Assembly (NCBI RefSeq): GCF_900107405.1
Contig: NZ_FNPV01000005.1
Span: 186,001 to 250,000, forward strand
From: Tindallia californiensis
GTDB lineage: Bacteria; Bacillota; Clostridia; Peptostreptococcales; Tindalliaceae
Reading direction: 5' to 3'
Length of the DNA stretch: 64,000 nt
Shown: positions 1 to 9,832 of the stretch, one piece after another
How the letters are laid out: the number at the start of each line of letters is the position of its first letter
Position numbering within the stretch: position 1 is the stretch's first letter
Translations under genes and position numbers: made by a program
Notes under the pieces: generated by a model
Told to the model about the DNA's origin: nothing
Databases searched by the model: none
What the model saw: the letters and a program-made list of their open reading frames with translations, nothing else

Positions 1-675
1 CAACATTCTATATTCTCCTATCTTTAAATTACCTAGGTTCAAGGAACCAATAGCTATACGTTCCAAATATATTACATGATGTCCAGCAGCCTGACACATT
101 TTTCTAACTTGTCGGTTTCGTCCTTCTCTAATACAAATTTCTAACAACGTTCTATTCTTGCCCGAGTAATACTTAACGATAGTAACTTTAGATTTTCGAG
201 TTTTTTTACCATCGATCACAATGCCATGACGCAATAGGTTTAATTCTTCTTGGGTTACATTGCCTTGTACCAGTACACGATATACTTTTTCAATATCATG
301 CCGAGGGTGAGTTAATCGCTGTGCAAGTTCGCCATCATTTGTCAATACAAGCAATCCCGTAGTATTATAATCCAGTCTCCCAACAGGATAAATTCTTTCT
401 TTAACTTTAACAATATCTAGAACTGATAATCTATTAAATTGATCTTTCGAAGTCGTTACGACGGCTTTTGGTTTATTAAGCATATAATACACTTTTGATT
501 CAGAACACTTGATGACTTCCCCTTTATAACTAACTTGGTCTGTTTCTGGATCTATTTTACAACCTAATTCGTTTACAGGAACTCCATTTACAGAAACATC
601 ACCATTCAAAATATAGCGTTCACAAATTCTTCTTGAACCAATTCCACATTGAGCTAAATATTTTTGTAATCTCAA
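1..675 (-). CDS. RluB/RsuA-family 23S rRNA pseudouridine synthase (3' end cut by the window)
   Basis: Converts a specific uridine in rRNA to pseudouridine. The visible 225 codons begin with an S4-like RNA-binding domain (about residues 1-60, MRLQKYLAQCGIGSRR), followed by the catalytic core with the family motif GRLDYNTTGLL, which carries the catalytic Asp, and the GRNRQVRKM motif near residue 195. The start is TTG at 675, set by AAAGGAG eight bases upstream; no ATG fits. The C-terminus lies beyond position 1. It follows asnS by 16 bases and is probably cotranscribed with it. RluB is the likeliest subgroup, but RsuA or RluE cannot be excluded because the end is missing. Confidence 0.9.
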   Translation of the reverse strand, partial: MRLQKYLAQCGIGSRRICERYILNGDVSVNGVPVNELGCKIDPETDQVSYKGEVIKCSESKVYYMLNKPKAVVTTSKDQFNRLSVLDIVKVKERIYPVGRLDYNTTGLLVLTNDGELAQRLTHPRHDIEKVYRVLVQGNVTQEELNLLRHGIVIDGKKTRKSKVTIVKYYSGKNRTLLEICIREGRNRQVRKMCQAAGHHVIYLERIAIGSLNLGNLKIGEYRML

Positions 676-691
676 GATATCAGCTCCTTTA

Positions 692-1990
692 CTAGGGATA
701 GATACGATTTAATGTTCTAGCAAATGGAATAGTTTGCCTAATATGATCTATTCCGCAAACCCATGCTACCGTTCGTTCTAAACCCATGCCAAATCCTGAA
801 TGTGGCACAGAACCATATTTTCGTAATTCTATATACCATTGATAAGGATCTTCCGGTAAATTTTCTTCTTTCATTTTTTTCAGTAATAAATCCAGATCGT
901 GAATTCGCTGCGATCCACCAATTATTTCTCCATAACCCTCGGGGGCTATAAGATCAGCTCCTAAAATAACATTTGGATTTTCTGGGCATGGTTCCATATA
1001 GAAGGGTTTCATTTTTGCAGGAAAATGTGTAATAAAAACTGGTTTTTCATACTTTGAGGCAATATGAGATTCATGAGGAGCACCGAAATCATCACCCCAT
1101 TCAAATTCAAAATCTGCTTTTTGCAACATTTCAACAGCGTCTGTGTATGTGATTCGAGGAAAAGGCGGTTTGATTTTTTCCAGCAAAGCTGTATCTCTCT
1201 CTAACTCAGCTAGTTCTTGTCGGCGATTAGAAAGAACCGATTGCACAATATGAGCTATTAAGTTTTCTTGAATTACTAGATTTTCTTCAAAAGTAACATA
1301 TGCCATTTCAGGTTCTACCATCCAAAATTCATTAAGATGTTTTCTGGTTTTTGATTTTTCTGCTCGAAAGGTTGGACCAAAGCTATAAACTTTTCCAAAA
1401 GCCATTGCTGCTGCTTCGGCATATAACTGTCCCGTTTGAGATAAGTATGCATCTTCTCCAAAATAGTCAATGCCAAACAAATCTGTAGTTCCTTCGCAAC
1501 TTGTTGGGGTTATAACAGGCGGCTCGATTAATACAAAGCCATTGTCATGGAAATAATTGCGGATAGATAGATTAATTTCATCCCGGATACGTAAGATTGC
1601 ATTTTGTTTCGGGGTTCTCATCCACAGATGTCTATAGTCCATCAGAAAATCAGTCCCATGCTCTTTAAGTGAGATCGGATATCCTTCATCCGCCTGCGAA
1701 ACCATAGTGACTTCTTTAACTAGTAATTCAAATCCTAGCTTGGAGCGATCATCCTTTTGAACCATACCAGAAACTATAATAGATGATTCTTGGTTTAATT
1801 CTTTACAAAGATTAAAAACTTCATTATCAACCTCTTTTTTTATAACAACACCTTGAATGAATCCACTACCATCTCGTACTTGGAGAAATACTATTTTCCC
1901 ACTTGATCGTTTATTATAAAGCCAGCCGCGAATCAAAACCTCTTCACCTTCGAACCTGCTAATCTTCTCTATCGACACATAATTATTCAT
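692..1990 (-). CDS. asnS: Asparaginyl-tRNA synthetase
   Basis: Class IIb aminoacyl-tRNA synthetase that charges tRNA-Asn with asparagine in the cytoplasm. The 432 residues give an N-terminal OB-fold anticodon-binding domain (about 15-110, with [11 protein letters not shown]), class II motif 2 ([15 protein letters not shown] near residue 208) and motif 3 ([13 protein letters not shown] near 401). The [10 protein letters not shown] stretch and the ending [12 protein letters not shown] are typical of AsnRS rather than AspRS. A GGAGG lies just ahead of the ATG. Its neighbour purB ends 23 bases upstream, so the two are almost certainly one transcript. Confidence 0.96.
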   Translation of the reverse strand: MNNYVSIEKISRFEGEEVLIRGWLYNKRSSGKIVFLQVRDGSGFIQGVVIKKEVDNEVFNLCKELNQESSIIVSGMVQKDDRSKLGFELLVKEVTMVSQADEGYPISLKEHGTDFLMDYRHLWMRTPKQNAILRIRDEINLSIRNYFHDNGFVLIEPPVITPTSCEGTTDLFGIDYFGEDAYLSQTGQLYAEAAAMAFGKVYSFGPTFRAEKSKTRKHLNEFWMVEPEMAYVTFEENLVIQENLIAHIVQSVLSNRRQELAELERDTALLEKIKPPFPRITYTDAVEMLQKADFEFEWGDDFGAPHESHIASKYEKPVFITHFPAKMKPFYMEPCPENPNVILGADLIAPEGYGEIIGGSQRIHDLDLLLKKMKEENLPEDPYQWYIELRKYGSVPHSGFGMGLERTVAWVCGIDHIRQTIPFARTLNRIYP

Positions 1991-2013
1991 AAGATTATCC
2001 CTCCGTTAGTATA

Positions 2014-3453
2014 TTATACTTTTAAATTTGAAACTTCATATTCTATATTTGAGTATTTTTTTAGGATTGGATCCACGTATTCATTGATAAATGTTTTCAC
2101 TTGTTCTGGAGCCCGGCCTATATATTTTTTAGAATCTAAAAGATCTTCTATTTCAGCTTTCGATAAATCAAAAATTGGATCTTCTAAAATCCGGTTGAGC
2201 AAATCATTTTCACCACCATCTTCTTTTATTATTCTAGATGCTTCCATAGAATGCTGTCTGATCTTTTCATGCAGTTCTTGGCGATCTCCGCCATTTTGTA
2301 CAGCACGCATTATTATATTTTCAGTTATCATAAAAGGTAATTCTTTTTGAATATTTCGATCGATTATTTTATCATAAACAACTAGTCCATCAAAAACATT
2401 TAATGATATGTCTAATATAGCATCTATCGCTAAAAAGGCTTCAGGGATAGTGAGCCTTTTGTTAGCAGAGTCGTCCAGTGTTCGTTCAAACCATTGTGCA
2501 GATTGTGTCATAGCGGTATTCTGATTCAAATTTATCACAAAACGAGCAAGTGACGCTATTCGTTCACTTCGCATTGGATTTCTTTTATAAGCCATGGCAG
2601 ATGAACCTACTTGATTTTTTTCAAATGGCTCTTCAATTTCTTTTAAGTGCTGTAACAAACGGATATCATTGGATATTTTATGCAGTGACTGAGCAATTCC
2701 ACTTAGAGAGCTGATCACTTCGTAGTCTATTTTCCGACTATATGTCTGACCAGTCACAGGTATTCTTAAAGAAAAACCCATGCGTTTTGAAACTTTTTTA
2801 TCTAAAGATTCCACTTTTTCATGATTATTATTAAACAAATCTAAAAAACTAGCTTGCGTACCAGTTGTTCCTTTTACACCTCTAAACTTAATTCTTTCAA
2901 GCTGATGTTCGATATTTTCAAAGTCCATCAACAGATCATTCAACCAAAGACTAGATCTCTTGCCAACTGTTGTCAGCTGTGCAGGTTGAAAATGTGTGTA
3001 ACCTAATGTGGGAATATGGGCATGTTTTAATGAAAAATCGGATAATAGTTTCATCACCATAATTAACTTGTTTCGAGTTAACGTTAAAGCCTCTTTCATT
3101 TGAATTAAATCAGTATTGTCACCAACATATGCACTAGTTGCACCAAGATGAATGATTGGTCGAGCTTTAGGACACTGTATACCGTATGCAAACACATGAG
3201 CCATAACATCATGACGAATTTCTTGTTCTTTTTTCCTAACTACAGAGTAATCGATATGATCAACATAATCTTTCATCTCATTAATTTGATCAGCTGAAAT
3301 ATTTAGACCTAACTCCTTTTGAGATTCAGCAAGAGCAATCCACAATTTTCGCCATGTAGTATATTTGAAATCACTTGAGAAAATATATAACATTTCTTTG
3401 CTTGAATATCTTTCAATAAGTGGATTTTGATAAATTTCTGTATCTTTATTCAT
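2014..3453 (-). CDS. purB: Adenylosuccinate lyase
   Basis: Catalyses two fumarate-releasing steps of purine synthesis: SAICAR to AICAR, and adenylosuccinate to AMP. The protein has 479 residues, the usual length, with the fumarase/aspartase-superfamily signature SSAMAYKRNPMRSERI around residue 285 and the HLGATSAYVGDNTD and GYTHFQPAQ active-site stretches near 102 and 150. The ATG is preceded by AAAGGAG. It lies in an operon with a PHP phosphoesterase upstream and asnS downstream, away from any other purine gene in the window, so it probably serves AMP supply outside a full pur cluster. Confidence 0.96.
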   Translation of the reverse strand: MNKDTEIYQNPLIERYSSKEMLYIFSSDFKYTTWRKLWIALAESQKELGLNISADQINEMKDYVDHIDYSVVRKKEQEIRHDVMAHVFAYGIQCPKARPIIHLGATSAYVGDNTDLIQMKEALTLTRNKLIMVMKLLSDFSLKHAHIPTLGYTHFQPAQLTTVGKRSSLWLNDLLMDFENIEHQLERIKFRGVKGTTGTQASFLDLFNNNHEKVESLDKKVSKRMGFSLRIPVTGQTYSRKIDYEVISSLSGIAQSLHKISNDIRLLQHLKEIEEPFEKNQVGSSAMAYKRNPMRSERIASLARFVINLNQNTAMTQSAQWFERTLDDSANKRLTIPEAFLAIDAILDISLNVFDGLVVYDKIIDRNIQKELPFMITENIIMRAVQNGGDRQELHEKIRQHSMEASRIIKEDGGENDLLNRILEDPIFDLSKAEIEDLLDSKKYIGRAPEQVKTFINEYVDPILKKYSNIEYEVSNLKV

Positions 3454-3481
3454 ATAATCTCCTTTCGAATCAAAGCAACTA

Positions 3482-4333
3482 TTATTTTTTAGTAATCATT
3501 TTACTTACTGATGAAATAGACACTGAGCAATGTCCAATCGAGTTGTTTCTTATTCCACTTTCTGGCGGTGCATGAAAATCAGACCCACCGGTTATAAATA
3601 ACCCATGTTTTTGAGCAATAGATGTGTATTTCTGAATATCCGCTTTAGAATGTGATGGATAATATACCTCTATACCTTCAAAGGGATATTTCATAAGATA
3701 TGACACTAACTCATCAGATTTAATAAGACCGGGATGTGCTAATACGGGAATACCATTAGCCATACGGATCAAGTTAATGGCTTCATCTGGAGTTAATTTA
3801 AATCTTGGATAATATCCGGGTGATCCTCGACTTAAGTATTTCTGAAAGGCTTCATCAATTGTACTAACAACTTTCATTTCCTTAAGAGCTCGTGCTAGAT
3901 GTAATCTTCCCGGATTTTTTATTTTCTCAAGATTTTCAATAATATCCTTATTGAATTCTATACCTATATTTTGCAGTTTACTAATCATTTGATTTAAACG
4001 ATTGATCCTAGCATCATTTATGATAGCTATTTTTTTTCTAAACGTCTCATCCTTTAAGTTTATATGATAGCCAAGTATATGAATTTCTATGTTTCTATGT
4101 TCTGTGCTTAGTTCTATTCCTGGAACAAAAACAAAGTTATTTATTTTTTTTGCTTCAAACTCAGCTTCAGAAAGTCCTGCTAGCGTGTCGTGATCAGTTA
4201 ATGCTATGCCTGACAAACCATGTTTTGCAGCATATTGAATTAAAGATCTTGGAGATAAAGTGCCATCAGATGCACTTGAATGAGTATGTAAATCAATTTT
4301 AAGATTCAAATCAAGCGCCAAATTAATATGCAT
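3482..4333 (-). CDS. PHP-domain phosphoesterase (RNase AM / nucleoside bisphosphate phosphatase type)
   Basis: The 283-residue protein is a PHP-fold metal-dependent phosphoesterase. Metal-ligand motifs are visible: DLHTHSSASDG (residues 14-24), ALTDHD (44-49), GIELSTEH, VLAHPG and GGSDFHAPP near the C-terminus. Relatives such as YciV/TrpH remove phosphate from 3',5'-nucleoside bisphosphates or trim RNA 5' ends; the substrate here is not shown by sequence. The ATG at 4333 is used, with GAAGG three bases upstream; a TTG at 4336 immediately before it is an alternative. It is the first gene after a good sigma-A promoter (4362-4390), heading purB and asnS. Confidence 0.85.
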   Translation of the reverse strand: MHINLALDLNLKIDLHTHSSASDGTLSPRSLIQYAAKHGLSGIALTDHDTLAGLSEAEFEAKKINNFVFVPGIELSTEHRNIEIHILGYHINLKDETFRKKIAIINDARINRLNQMISKLQNIGIEFNKDIIENLEKIKNPGRLHLARALKEMKVVSTIDEAFQKYLSRGSPGYYPRFKLTPDEAINLIRMANGIPVLAHPGLIKSDELVSYLMKYPFEGIEVYYPSHSKADIQKYTSIAQKHGLFITGGSDFHAPPESGIRNNSIGHCSVSISSVSKMITKK

Positions 4334-4361
4334 CAACCTTCTTTCAAATATCGATATTACT

Positions 4362-4390
4362 ATTATAGTTTAGGCCGTATCTGCAGTCAA
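4362..4390 (-). promoter_or_regulatory. Sigma-A promoter for the PHP-purB-asnS operon
   Basis: On the minus strand TTGACT (4385-4390) and TATAAT (4362-4367) are separated by exactly 17 bases, one mismatch from the full consensus. It lies 21 bases downstream of the spoVS terminator and about 28 bases upstream of the PHP gene start. Confidence 0.85.
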
Positions 4391-4410
4391 ATAAAGAAGC
4401 AAAATATTAC

Positions 4411-4442
4411 AAAAAAGTCTGCACTTGTTTCAAGGTGCAGAC
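4411..4442 (-). terminator. Intrinsic terminator of spoVS
   Basis: An 8-bp perfect stem (GTCTGCAC at 4417-4424 with GTGCAGAC at 4435-4442), extendable by a wobble and an A-T pair, is followed on the minus strand by six T residues (4411-4416). It lies 25 bases after the spoVS stop. Confidence 0.9.
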
Positions 4443-4466
4443 CAGAAAATATGATTTGAATATTCG

Positions 4467-4727
4467 TTACCGAGGTTCAATAATTAACTTTATCGCAGTT
4501 CTTTCTTCTCCTTCTATTTGAATGTCCGCAAAAGCTGGAATGCATATAAGATCAAGCCCACTTGGTGCAACAAATCCTCTGGCAATAGCTACAGCCTTAA
4601 CAGCTTGATTCAGCGCTCCGGCTCCAATGGCTTGCATTTCTGCCGATCCTTTTTCGCGTAATACCCCCGCTAGTGCACCTGCAACAGAGTTTGGATTTGA
4701 CTTTGAAGATACTTTTAATACTTCCAT
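4467..4727 (-). CDS. spoVS: Stage V sporulation protein S
   Basis: An 86-residue Alba-fold-like protein of the conserved SpoVS family. In B. subtilis it is expressed early under sigma-H and affects septation and coat assembly. Hallmarks are the start MEVLKVSSKSNPNSVAGALA and the GAGALNQAVKAVAIARGF segment, with no insertions. Its start is preceded by AAAGGGGG. The gene is monocistronic: it is bounded upstream by the rny terminator and a sigma-H-like promoter, and downstream by its own terminator. Its presence supports a spore-forming host. Confidence 0.97.
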   Translation of the reverse strand: MEVLKVSSKSNPNSVAGALAGVLREKGSAEMQAIGAGALNQAVKAVAIARGFVAPSGLDLICIPAFADIQIEGEERTAIKLIIEPR

Positions 4728-4804
4728 TTTTTACGTTGCCCCCTTTAAATAGTTTGCTGGAAATTGTTATTAGAAATATTAAGATAGAATGGTTCTAATA
4801 CATT

Positions 4805-4831
4805 ATTCGAGGAAAATAAGGTTTTTCCTTC
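4805..4831 (-). promoter_or_regulatory. Candidate sigma-H promoter of spoVS
   Basis: On the minus strand GAAGGAAAA (4823-4831) matches the sigma-H -35 pattern RnAGGAwwW. Eleven bases later CTCGAAT (4805-4811) resembles the -10 pattern RnnGAAT, apart from the first base. A weaker sigma-A-like pair, TTGTCA with TATAAA, lies further upstream in the rny terminator region. Assignment to spoVS follows from the B. subtilis precedent. Confidence 0.5.
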
Positions 4832-4876
4832 TTTTTGATCTAATTATTTTATATATTAACAACATTATTTTTGACA

Positions 4877-4913
4877 AAATAAAAACAGCTTTCCTTAATA
4901 AGAAGAAAAGCTG
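4877..4913 (-). terminator. Intrinsic terminator of rny
   Basis: CAGCTTT (4886-4892) pairs with AAAGCTG (4907-4913) around a 14-base loop. On the minus strand the stem is followed by TTTTTATTTT. It lies 18 bases after the rny stop. Confidence 0.85.
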
Positions 4914-4931
4914 CTCTATTTTTAGAATGTT

Positions 4932-6458
4932 TTATTTAGCATATTCAATCGCCCGAGTTTCTCGTATAACATTAATTTTAATTTGGCCAGGATATTCAAG
5001 TTCTGACTCAATACGTTTTGTCAAATCTCTAGCCAGCATTACTATTTCAGTATCTGAGTAGGATTCAGGTTTTACCAATATACGAATTTCTCTACCTGCT
5101 TGAATAGCAAATGATTTTTCAACTCCGTCATAGTTATTAGCTAAATCTTCTAATTTTTCAAGTCTTTTAATATAAGATTCCAAAGTCTCTCTTCTAGCTC
5201 CAGGTCGAGCAGCTGAAATTGCATCAGCCGCTGTTACTAAAACAGCTTCAATTGACTGAGGTTCATAATCACCATGATGCGTAGACATAGCATGGATAAC
5301 ATCTTTAGATTCTTTGTATTTTCTTAATAATTCCATCCCTATTTCTATATGAGTTCCTTCTATTTCATGATCAACAGCTTTCCCAATATCATGAAATAAA
5401 CCAGCTCTTCTTGCGACTTTAACATCTGCACCAAGCTCTTCTGCCATAATGCCCGTGAGATGAGAAACTTCTAAAGAATGTTTTAATACGCTCTGGCCAT
5501 AGCTTGTTCGATACTTTAGTCTTCCAAGGAGTTTAATTAGTTCAGGATGAACATTGTGTACTCCTGCGTCAAAAGTTGCTTGTTCGCCTTCGTCTTTTAT
5601 CATTGTTTCAATTTCTTTTTTAGCTTTGTCCACCATTTCTTCAATACGTGCAGGATGAATTCTACCATCTACTATAAGCTTTTCAAGTGCGATGCGAGCC
5701 GTCTCTCTTCTTATCGGATCAAAACCCGAAAGTATGACAGCCTCCGGTGTATCATCAATAATCAAGTCAATACCCGTCAACGTTTCAAGAGCTCTGATGT
5801 TTCTACCTTCACGACCTATGATTCGACCTTTCATTTCATCATTTGGCAGCTGAACTACAGAAACAGTTGTTTCTGCTACATGATCAGCAGCACATTTCTG
5901 TATCGTGTAAGAAACAATTTCTTTAGCACGTTTTTCTGCTTCCTCTTTAGCTTTTGATTCCATTTCTTTAATCATCATTGCTGTTTCTACACGTATTTCT
6001 TTCTCAACATCTCTTAAAAGCAGTGTCTTTGCTTCTTCACCAGTTAATCCAGATAGTTCTTCAAGTTTTTCCTTTTCTAATTCACGCAAATTTTCGATTT
6101 CAACTTCTTTTTCCTCTAAATCTTGTAATTTCCTTGCTAGCTTATCGTCTTTTTTTTCTAGATTATCAGATTTCTTATCTAAAGACTCTTCTTTTTGCAT
6201 TAATCTTTTTTCGAATTTTTGAAGCTCGCTGCGCCTTTCTCTGCTTTCTCTTTCGAATTCACTGCGAAGTTTATGAACTTCTTCTTTAGCATCTATAAGA
6301 AGTTCTTTTTTTGTTGTTTCAACTTCTTTTTCAGCTTCTTCAACAATTTTTTTAGCCAGTTCCTCTGCTGCGTTGATTTTTCCTTCAGCAATGTTTTTTC
6401 GAATAAAATAGCCGACAAGGCATCCTGCAACGGCAACAACGATCAATAATAGAATCAT
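4932..6458 (-). CDS. rny: Ribonuclease Y
   Basis: Membrane-anchored endoribonuclease that starts bulk and specific mRNA decay in Firmicutes. In order it has an N-terminal membrane helix (residues 1-17), a long charged coiled coil (about 25-185), a KH RNA-binding domain ([15 protein letters not shown] near 212) and an HD hydrolase domain with [10 protein letters not shown] near 356. Only one ATG is available (6458), but a near-perfect AAAGGAGG (6483-6490) lies 24 bases upstream of it, too far for normal use. The in-frame ATT at 6473 is 9 bases from that site and would add five residues (see findings). The gene is a single transcription unit with its own promoter and terminator. Confidence 0.96.
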   Translation of the reverse strand: MILLLIVVAVAGCLVGYFIRKNIAEGKINAAEELAKKIVEEAEKEVETTKKELLIDAKEEVHKLRSEFERESRERRSELQKFEKRLMQKEESLDKKSDNLEKKDDKLARKLQDLEEKEVEIENLRELEKEKLEELSGLTGEEAKTLLLRDVEKEIRVETAMMIKEMESKAKEEAEKRAKEIVSYTIQKCAADHVAETTVSVVQLPNDEMKGRIIGREGRNIRALETLTGIDLIIDDTPEAVILSGFDPIRRETARIALEKLIVDGRIHPARIEEMVDKAKKEIETMIKDEGEQATFDAGVHNVHPELIKLLGRLKYRTSYGQSVLKHSLEVSHLTGIMAEELGADVKVARRAGLFHDIGKAVDHEIEGTHIEIGMELLRKYKESKDVIHAMSTHHGDYEPQSIEAVLVTAADAISAARPGARRETLESYIKRLEKLEDLANNYDGVEKSFAIQAGREIRILVKPESYSDTEIVMLARDLTKRIESELEYPGQIKINVIRETRAIEYAK

Positions 6459-6577
6459 AATGCCTATACTAATATGCGGACACCTCCTTTATGATGTTTT
6501 AATTACGCAATTCCCTTTCGCATCAGTTATAAGACCTAAGAAACACACGATAACGCATAATAAACTATGACTATTTC

Positions 6578-6606
6578 ATTTTATCTTCTTTTGTGTTAAG
6601 TGTCAA
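6578..6606 (-). promoter_or_regulatory. Sigma-A promoter of rny
   Basis: Consensus TTGACA (6601-6606) and TAAAAT (6578-6583) are 17 bases apart on the minus strand. The expected RNA start near 6571 gives a leader of about 100 bases before rny. The 247-base rny-recA gap otherwise holds only AT-rich sequence, and I see no convincing terminator after recA. Confidence 0.88.
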
Positions 6607-6705
6607 GAAAAGGCTTTTGCTTCAAATAATTGAAAAATAAATATTTCATTCATTTACTTTTTGCTTTGAAAAGTGTATAAAAATAATTAAAAAACAAAAA
6701 TGCTA

Positions 6706-7755
<1,050 letters not shown>

Positions 7756-7789
7756 GGCTGGATCACCACCTTTTCTATCATTAGTTTAG

Positions 7790-8335
7790 TTATTCTTTCG
7801 TTAATATATGCATATTTAACTTCAAATAATCTACGCCTGAGATAATCGTAAATACTACCGCTAACAATACCATTATTTGATCAAACGGAAAGCCAATATA
7901 CGAAAATGGAAAATTATTTATTAAAATAGCAATAATAGCAATAATCTGCGTAATTGTTTTGGCTTTTCCCCACCAACTAGCTTCTATAACAATCCCTTCG
8001 GAAGCAGCAACAGCTCTTAAAATACTTATAGTAAATTCTCTGGAGATAATTATAACTACTACCCAAGCTGATAACTCTCCCATTTGAACAAGGGATATGA
8101 GTGCTGCTGAAACTAGCAGTTTGTCGGCTAAAGGATCGATAAATTTACCTAGCGTTGTTACTTGATTTCGTTTTCTTGCTATATAGCCGTCCAGTGTATC
8201 CGTCAATGCTGCCAATATAAATATGAACGCTGCAATTGGAACACCATATGGTATTTTATTTAATAGAAAAATCATAAAGACAGGTATCATAAAAATTCTT
8301 AAGATAGTCAATCTATTCGCTAGATTAAGTTTCAT
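7790..8335 (-). CDS. pgsA: CDP-diacylglycerol-glycerol-3-phosphate 3-phosphatidyltransferase
   Basis: Integral membrane enzyme forming phosphatidylglycerophosphate, the committed step to phosphatidylglycerol and cardiolipin. The 181 residues contain the complete CDP-alcohol phosphotransferase motif D46-x2-D49-G50-x2-A53-R54-x8-G63-x3-D67-x3-D71 within multiple hydrophobic helices. The start overlaps the last 11 bases of rimO, so the two genes are translationally coupled. recA follows at 34 bases. This rimO-pgsA-recA order is common in Firmicutes. Confidence 0.95.
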   Translation of the reverse strand: MKLNLANRLTILRIFMIPVFMIFLLNKIPYGVPIAAFIFILAALTDTLDGYIARKRNQVTTLGKFIDPLADKLLVSAALISLVQMGELSAWVVVIIISREFTISILRAVAASEGIVIEASWWGKAKTITQIIAIIAILINNFPFSYIGFPFDQIMVLLAVVFTIISGVDYLKLNMHILTKE

Positions 8336-9668
8336 TTAGCGCCTCTCCCATCAGATCGTATTCTAGTGCTCCATTTATTCTCACATCAATAATACTACCA
8401 ATTTCTATTTCATGGCTACTAGTAACATACACACTACCATCTATTTCAGGAGCATCGTACTCTGATCTACCGATATACTCTAACGATTCATTTTCATCAG
8501 TCAGCTTCTCTTCAATAAGAACTTTTATGACACTACCCACTTTCATTTTCAATAATTCTGCAGAAATATCTTGTTGTATCTTCATTATTTCGTTTTTTCG
8601 TTCTTCTTTTATATTGTCTGGTATTTGGTTATCCATAGCAGCTGCCGCTGTTCCTTCCTCTTGCGAATAACTAAATACGCCAAGTTTATCAAATTTCATT
8701 TCATAAATAAAATTTTTCAATTGCTCAAAATCACTACTTTTTTCGCCTGGAAACCCTACAATAAGAGTCGTTCTTAAAGCGATACCTTTAACTTCGTGAC
8801 GCAATTTTTGAATAAGGGAATATATTTCACTTTTCCTGACAGATCTATTCATGCATTTCAAAACACTGTCCTCTGAATGTTGAAGTGGAATATCAAGATA
8901 TTTACACACCTTATCGCTGTTTTTAATAACATCTATCAAGGCACTGGTAATTCTTTCAGGGTAGCAATATAATATGCGTATCCATTGTAAATTTTCGATT
9001 TTATTAAGCTTTTCAAGTAGTTCAGGCAACTTAAAGTCGTTATATAAATCTATACCGTATGCCGTTGTATCTTGTGCTATTAAGACGATTTCTTTTACTC
9101 CAGAATCAACCAGCTGCTGGACTTCCTTTACTATATCTGCCATCTTTCTACTTCGATACTTTCCACGTATTTTAGGAATGATACAGTAAGTACAATGATT
9201 ATCACAGCCTTCAGCAATCTTTACATATGCCATGTAATCAGGAGTTGTACGAAAACGACCAATTTTTTCGTTATAAGGATTACTAATATTCCCTGCACGA
9301 ACCTTTTCCTGCGAGTTCACAGGACCTTTTACCAATTCAACTATTTCTTCATAGCGACCAGTACCTAGTAGCGCATCAATTTCAGGCATTTCTCGAAGTA
9401 ATTCACTTTGATACCGTTCAGCTAAGCATCCCGTAACAATCAGTTTTGCTAACTTTCCCTCTTTATGCGTAGCTGCCGATAAGATATGTTGAATCGACTC
9501 TTCTTTTGCACTTTCGATAAAGCCGCAAGTGTTAATAACGGCAATTTTAGCCTCTTCGATTTGATCAGTTATCGAAAAGTTATGCTGAATCAATAATTCC
9601 ATCATCACTTCTGCATCAATTAAATTTTTAGAACAACCTAATGATTCAAAATAAATCTTATTATTCAT
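8325..9668 (-). CDS. rimO: Ribosomal protein S12 methylthiotransferase
   Basis: Radical-SAM enzyme that methylthiolates an Asp of ribosomal protein S12. The 447-residue form has the N-terminal UPF0004 domain with C12, C48 and C81 for an auxiliary 4Fe-4S cluster, the radical-SAM CxxxCxxC at C155, C159 and C162, and a C-terminal TRAM domain near residues 370-445. RimO is preferred over MiaB because of the start KIYFESLGCSKNLIDAE. The ATG at 9668 has AAGAAGG ten bases upstream; the upstream ATG at 9689 has no ribosome-binding site. Confidence 0.93.
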   Translation of the reverse strand: MNNKIYFESLGCSKNLIDAEVMMELLIQHNFSITDQIEEAKIAVINTCGFIESAKEESIQHILSAATHKEGKLAKLIVTGCLAERYQSELLREMPEIDALLGTGRYEEIVELVKGPVNSQEKVRAGNISNPYNEKIGRFRTTPDYMAYVKIAEGCDNHCTYCIIPKIRGKYRSRKMADIVKEVQQLVDSGVKEIVLIAQDTTAYGIDLYNDFKLPELLEKLNKIENLQWIRILYCYPERITSALIDVIKNSDKVCKYLDIPLQHSEDSVLKCMNRSVRKSEIYSLIQKLRHEVKGIALRTTLIVGFPGEKSSDFEQLKNFIYEMKFDKLGVFSYSQEEGTAAAAMDNQIPDNIKEERKNEIMKIQQDISAELLKMKVGSVIKVLIEEKLTDENESLEYIGRSEYDAPEIDGSVYVTSSHEIEIGSIIDVRINGALEYDLMGEALNET

Positions 9669-9726
9669 TTTAAAATGTCCTTCTTTCATTCTATAGACTT
9701 AATGCAATAGTTCCAACACCTATTCT

Positions 9727-9735
9727 ATTGTATCA
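9727..9735 (-). promoter_or_regulatory. Possible extended -10 promoter before rimO
   Basis: In the 164-base gap between ftsK and rimO, TGATACAAT on the minus strand is an extended -10 element (TGn plus TACAAT) about 60 bases upstream of rimO. No clear -35 is present. The gap also has a long AT-only inverted repeat just after ftsK without a T-tract, which I do not call a terminator. Confidence 0.4.
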
Positions 9736-9832
9736 TATGTACTATCCAATTCATATGCATACTTTTGAGGTGTAGACGTTGTGATTTTATATCATTATTT
9801 TAAGATTAGTATGATTAGATCCTCTTAAAATA

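Noticed and set aside
6640-6705. Terminator for recA
   Set aside because: The region is T-rich, but no GC-containing stem was found; the end of the recA transcript remains undefined.
9803-9832. AT-only inverted repeat after ftsK as a terminator
   Set aside because: The stem is all A-T with a 17-base loop and no T-tract follows, so stability is too low.
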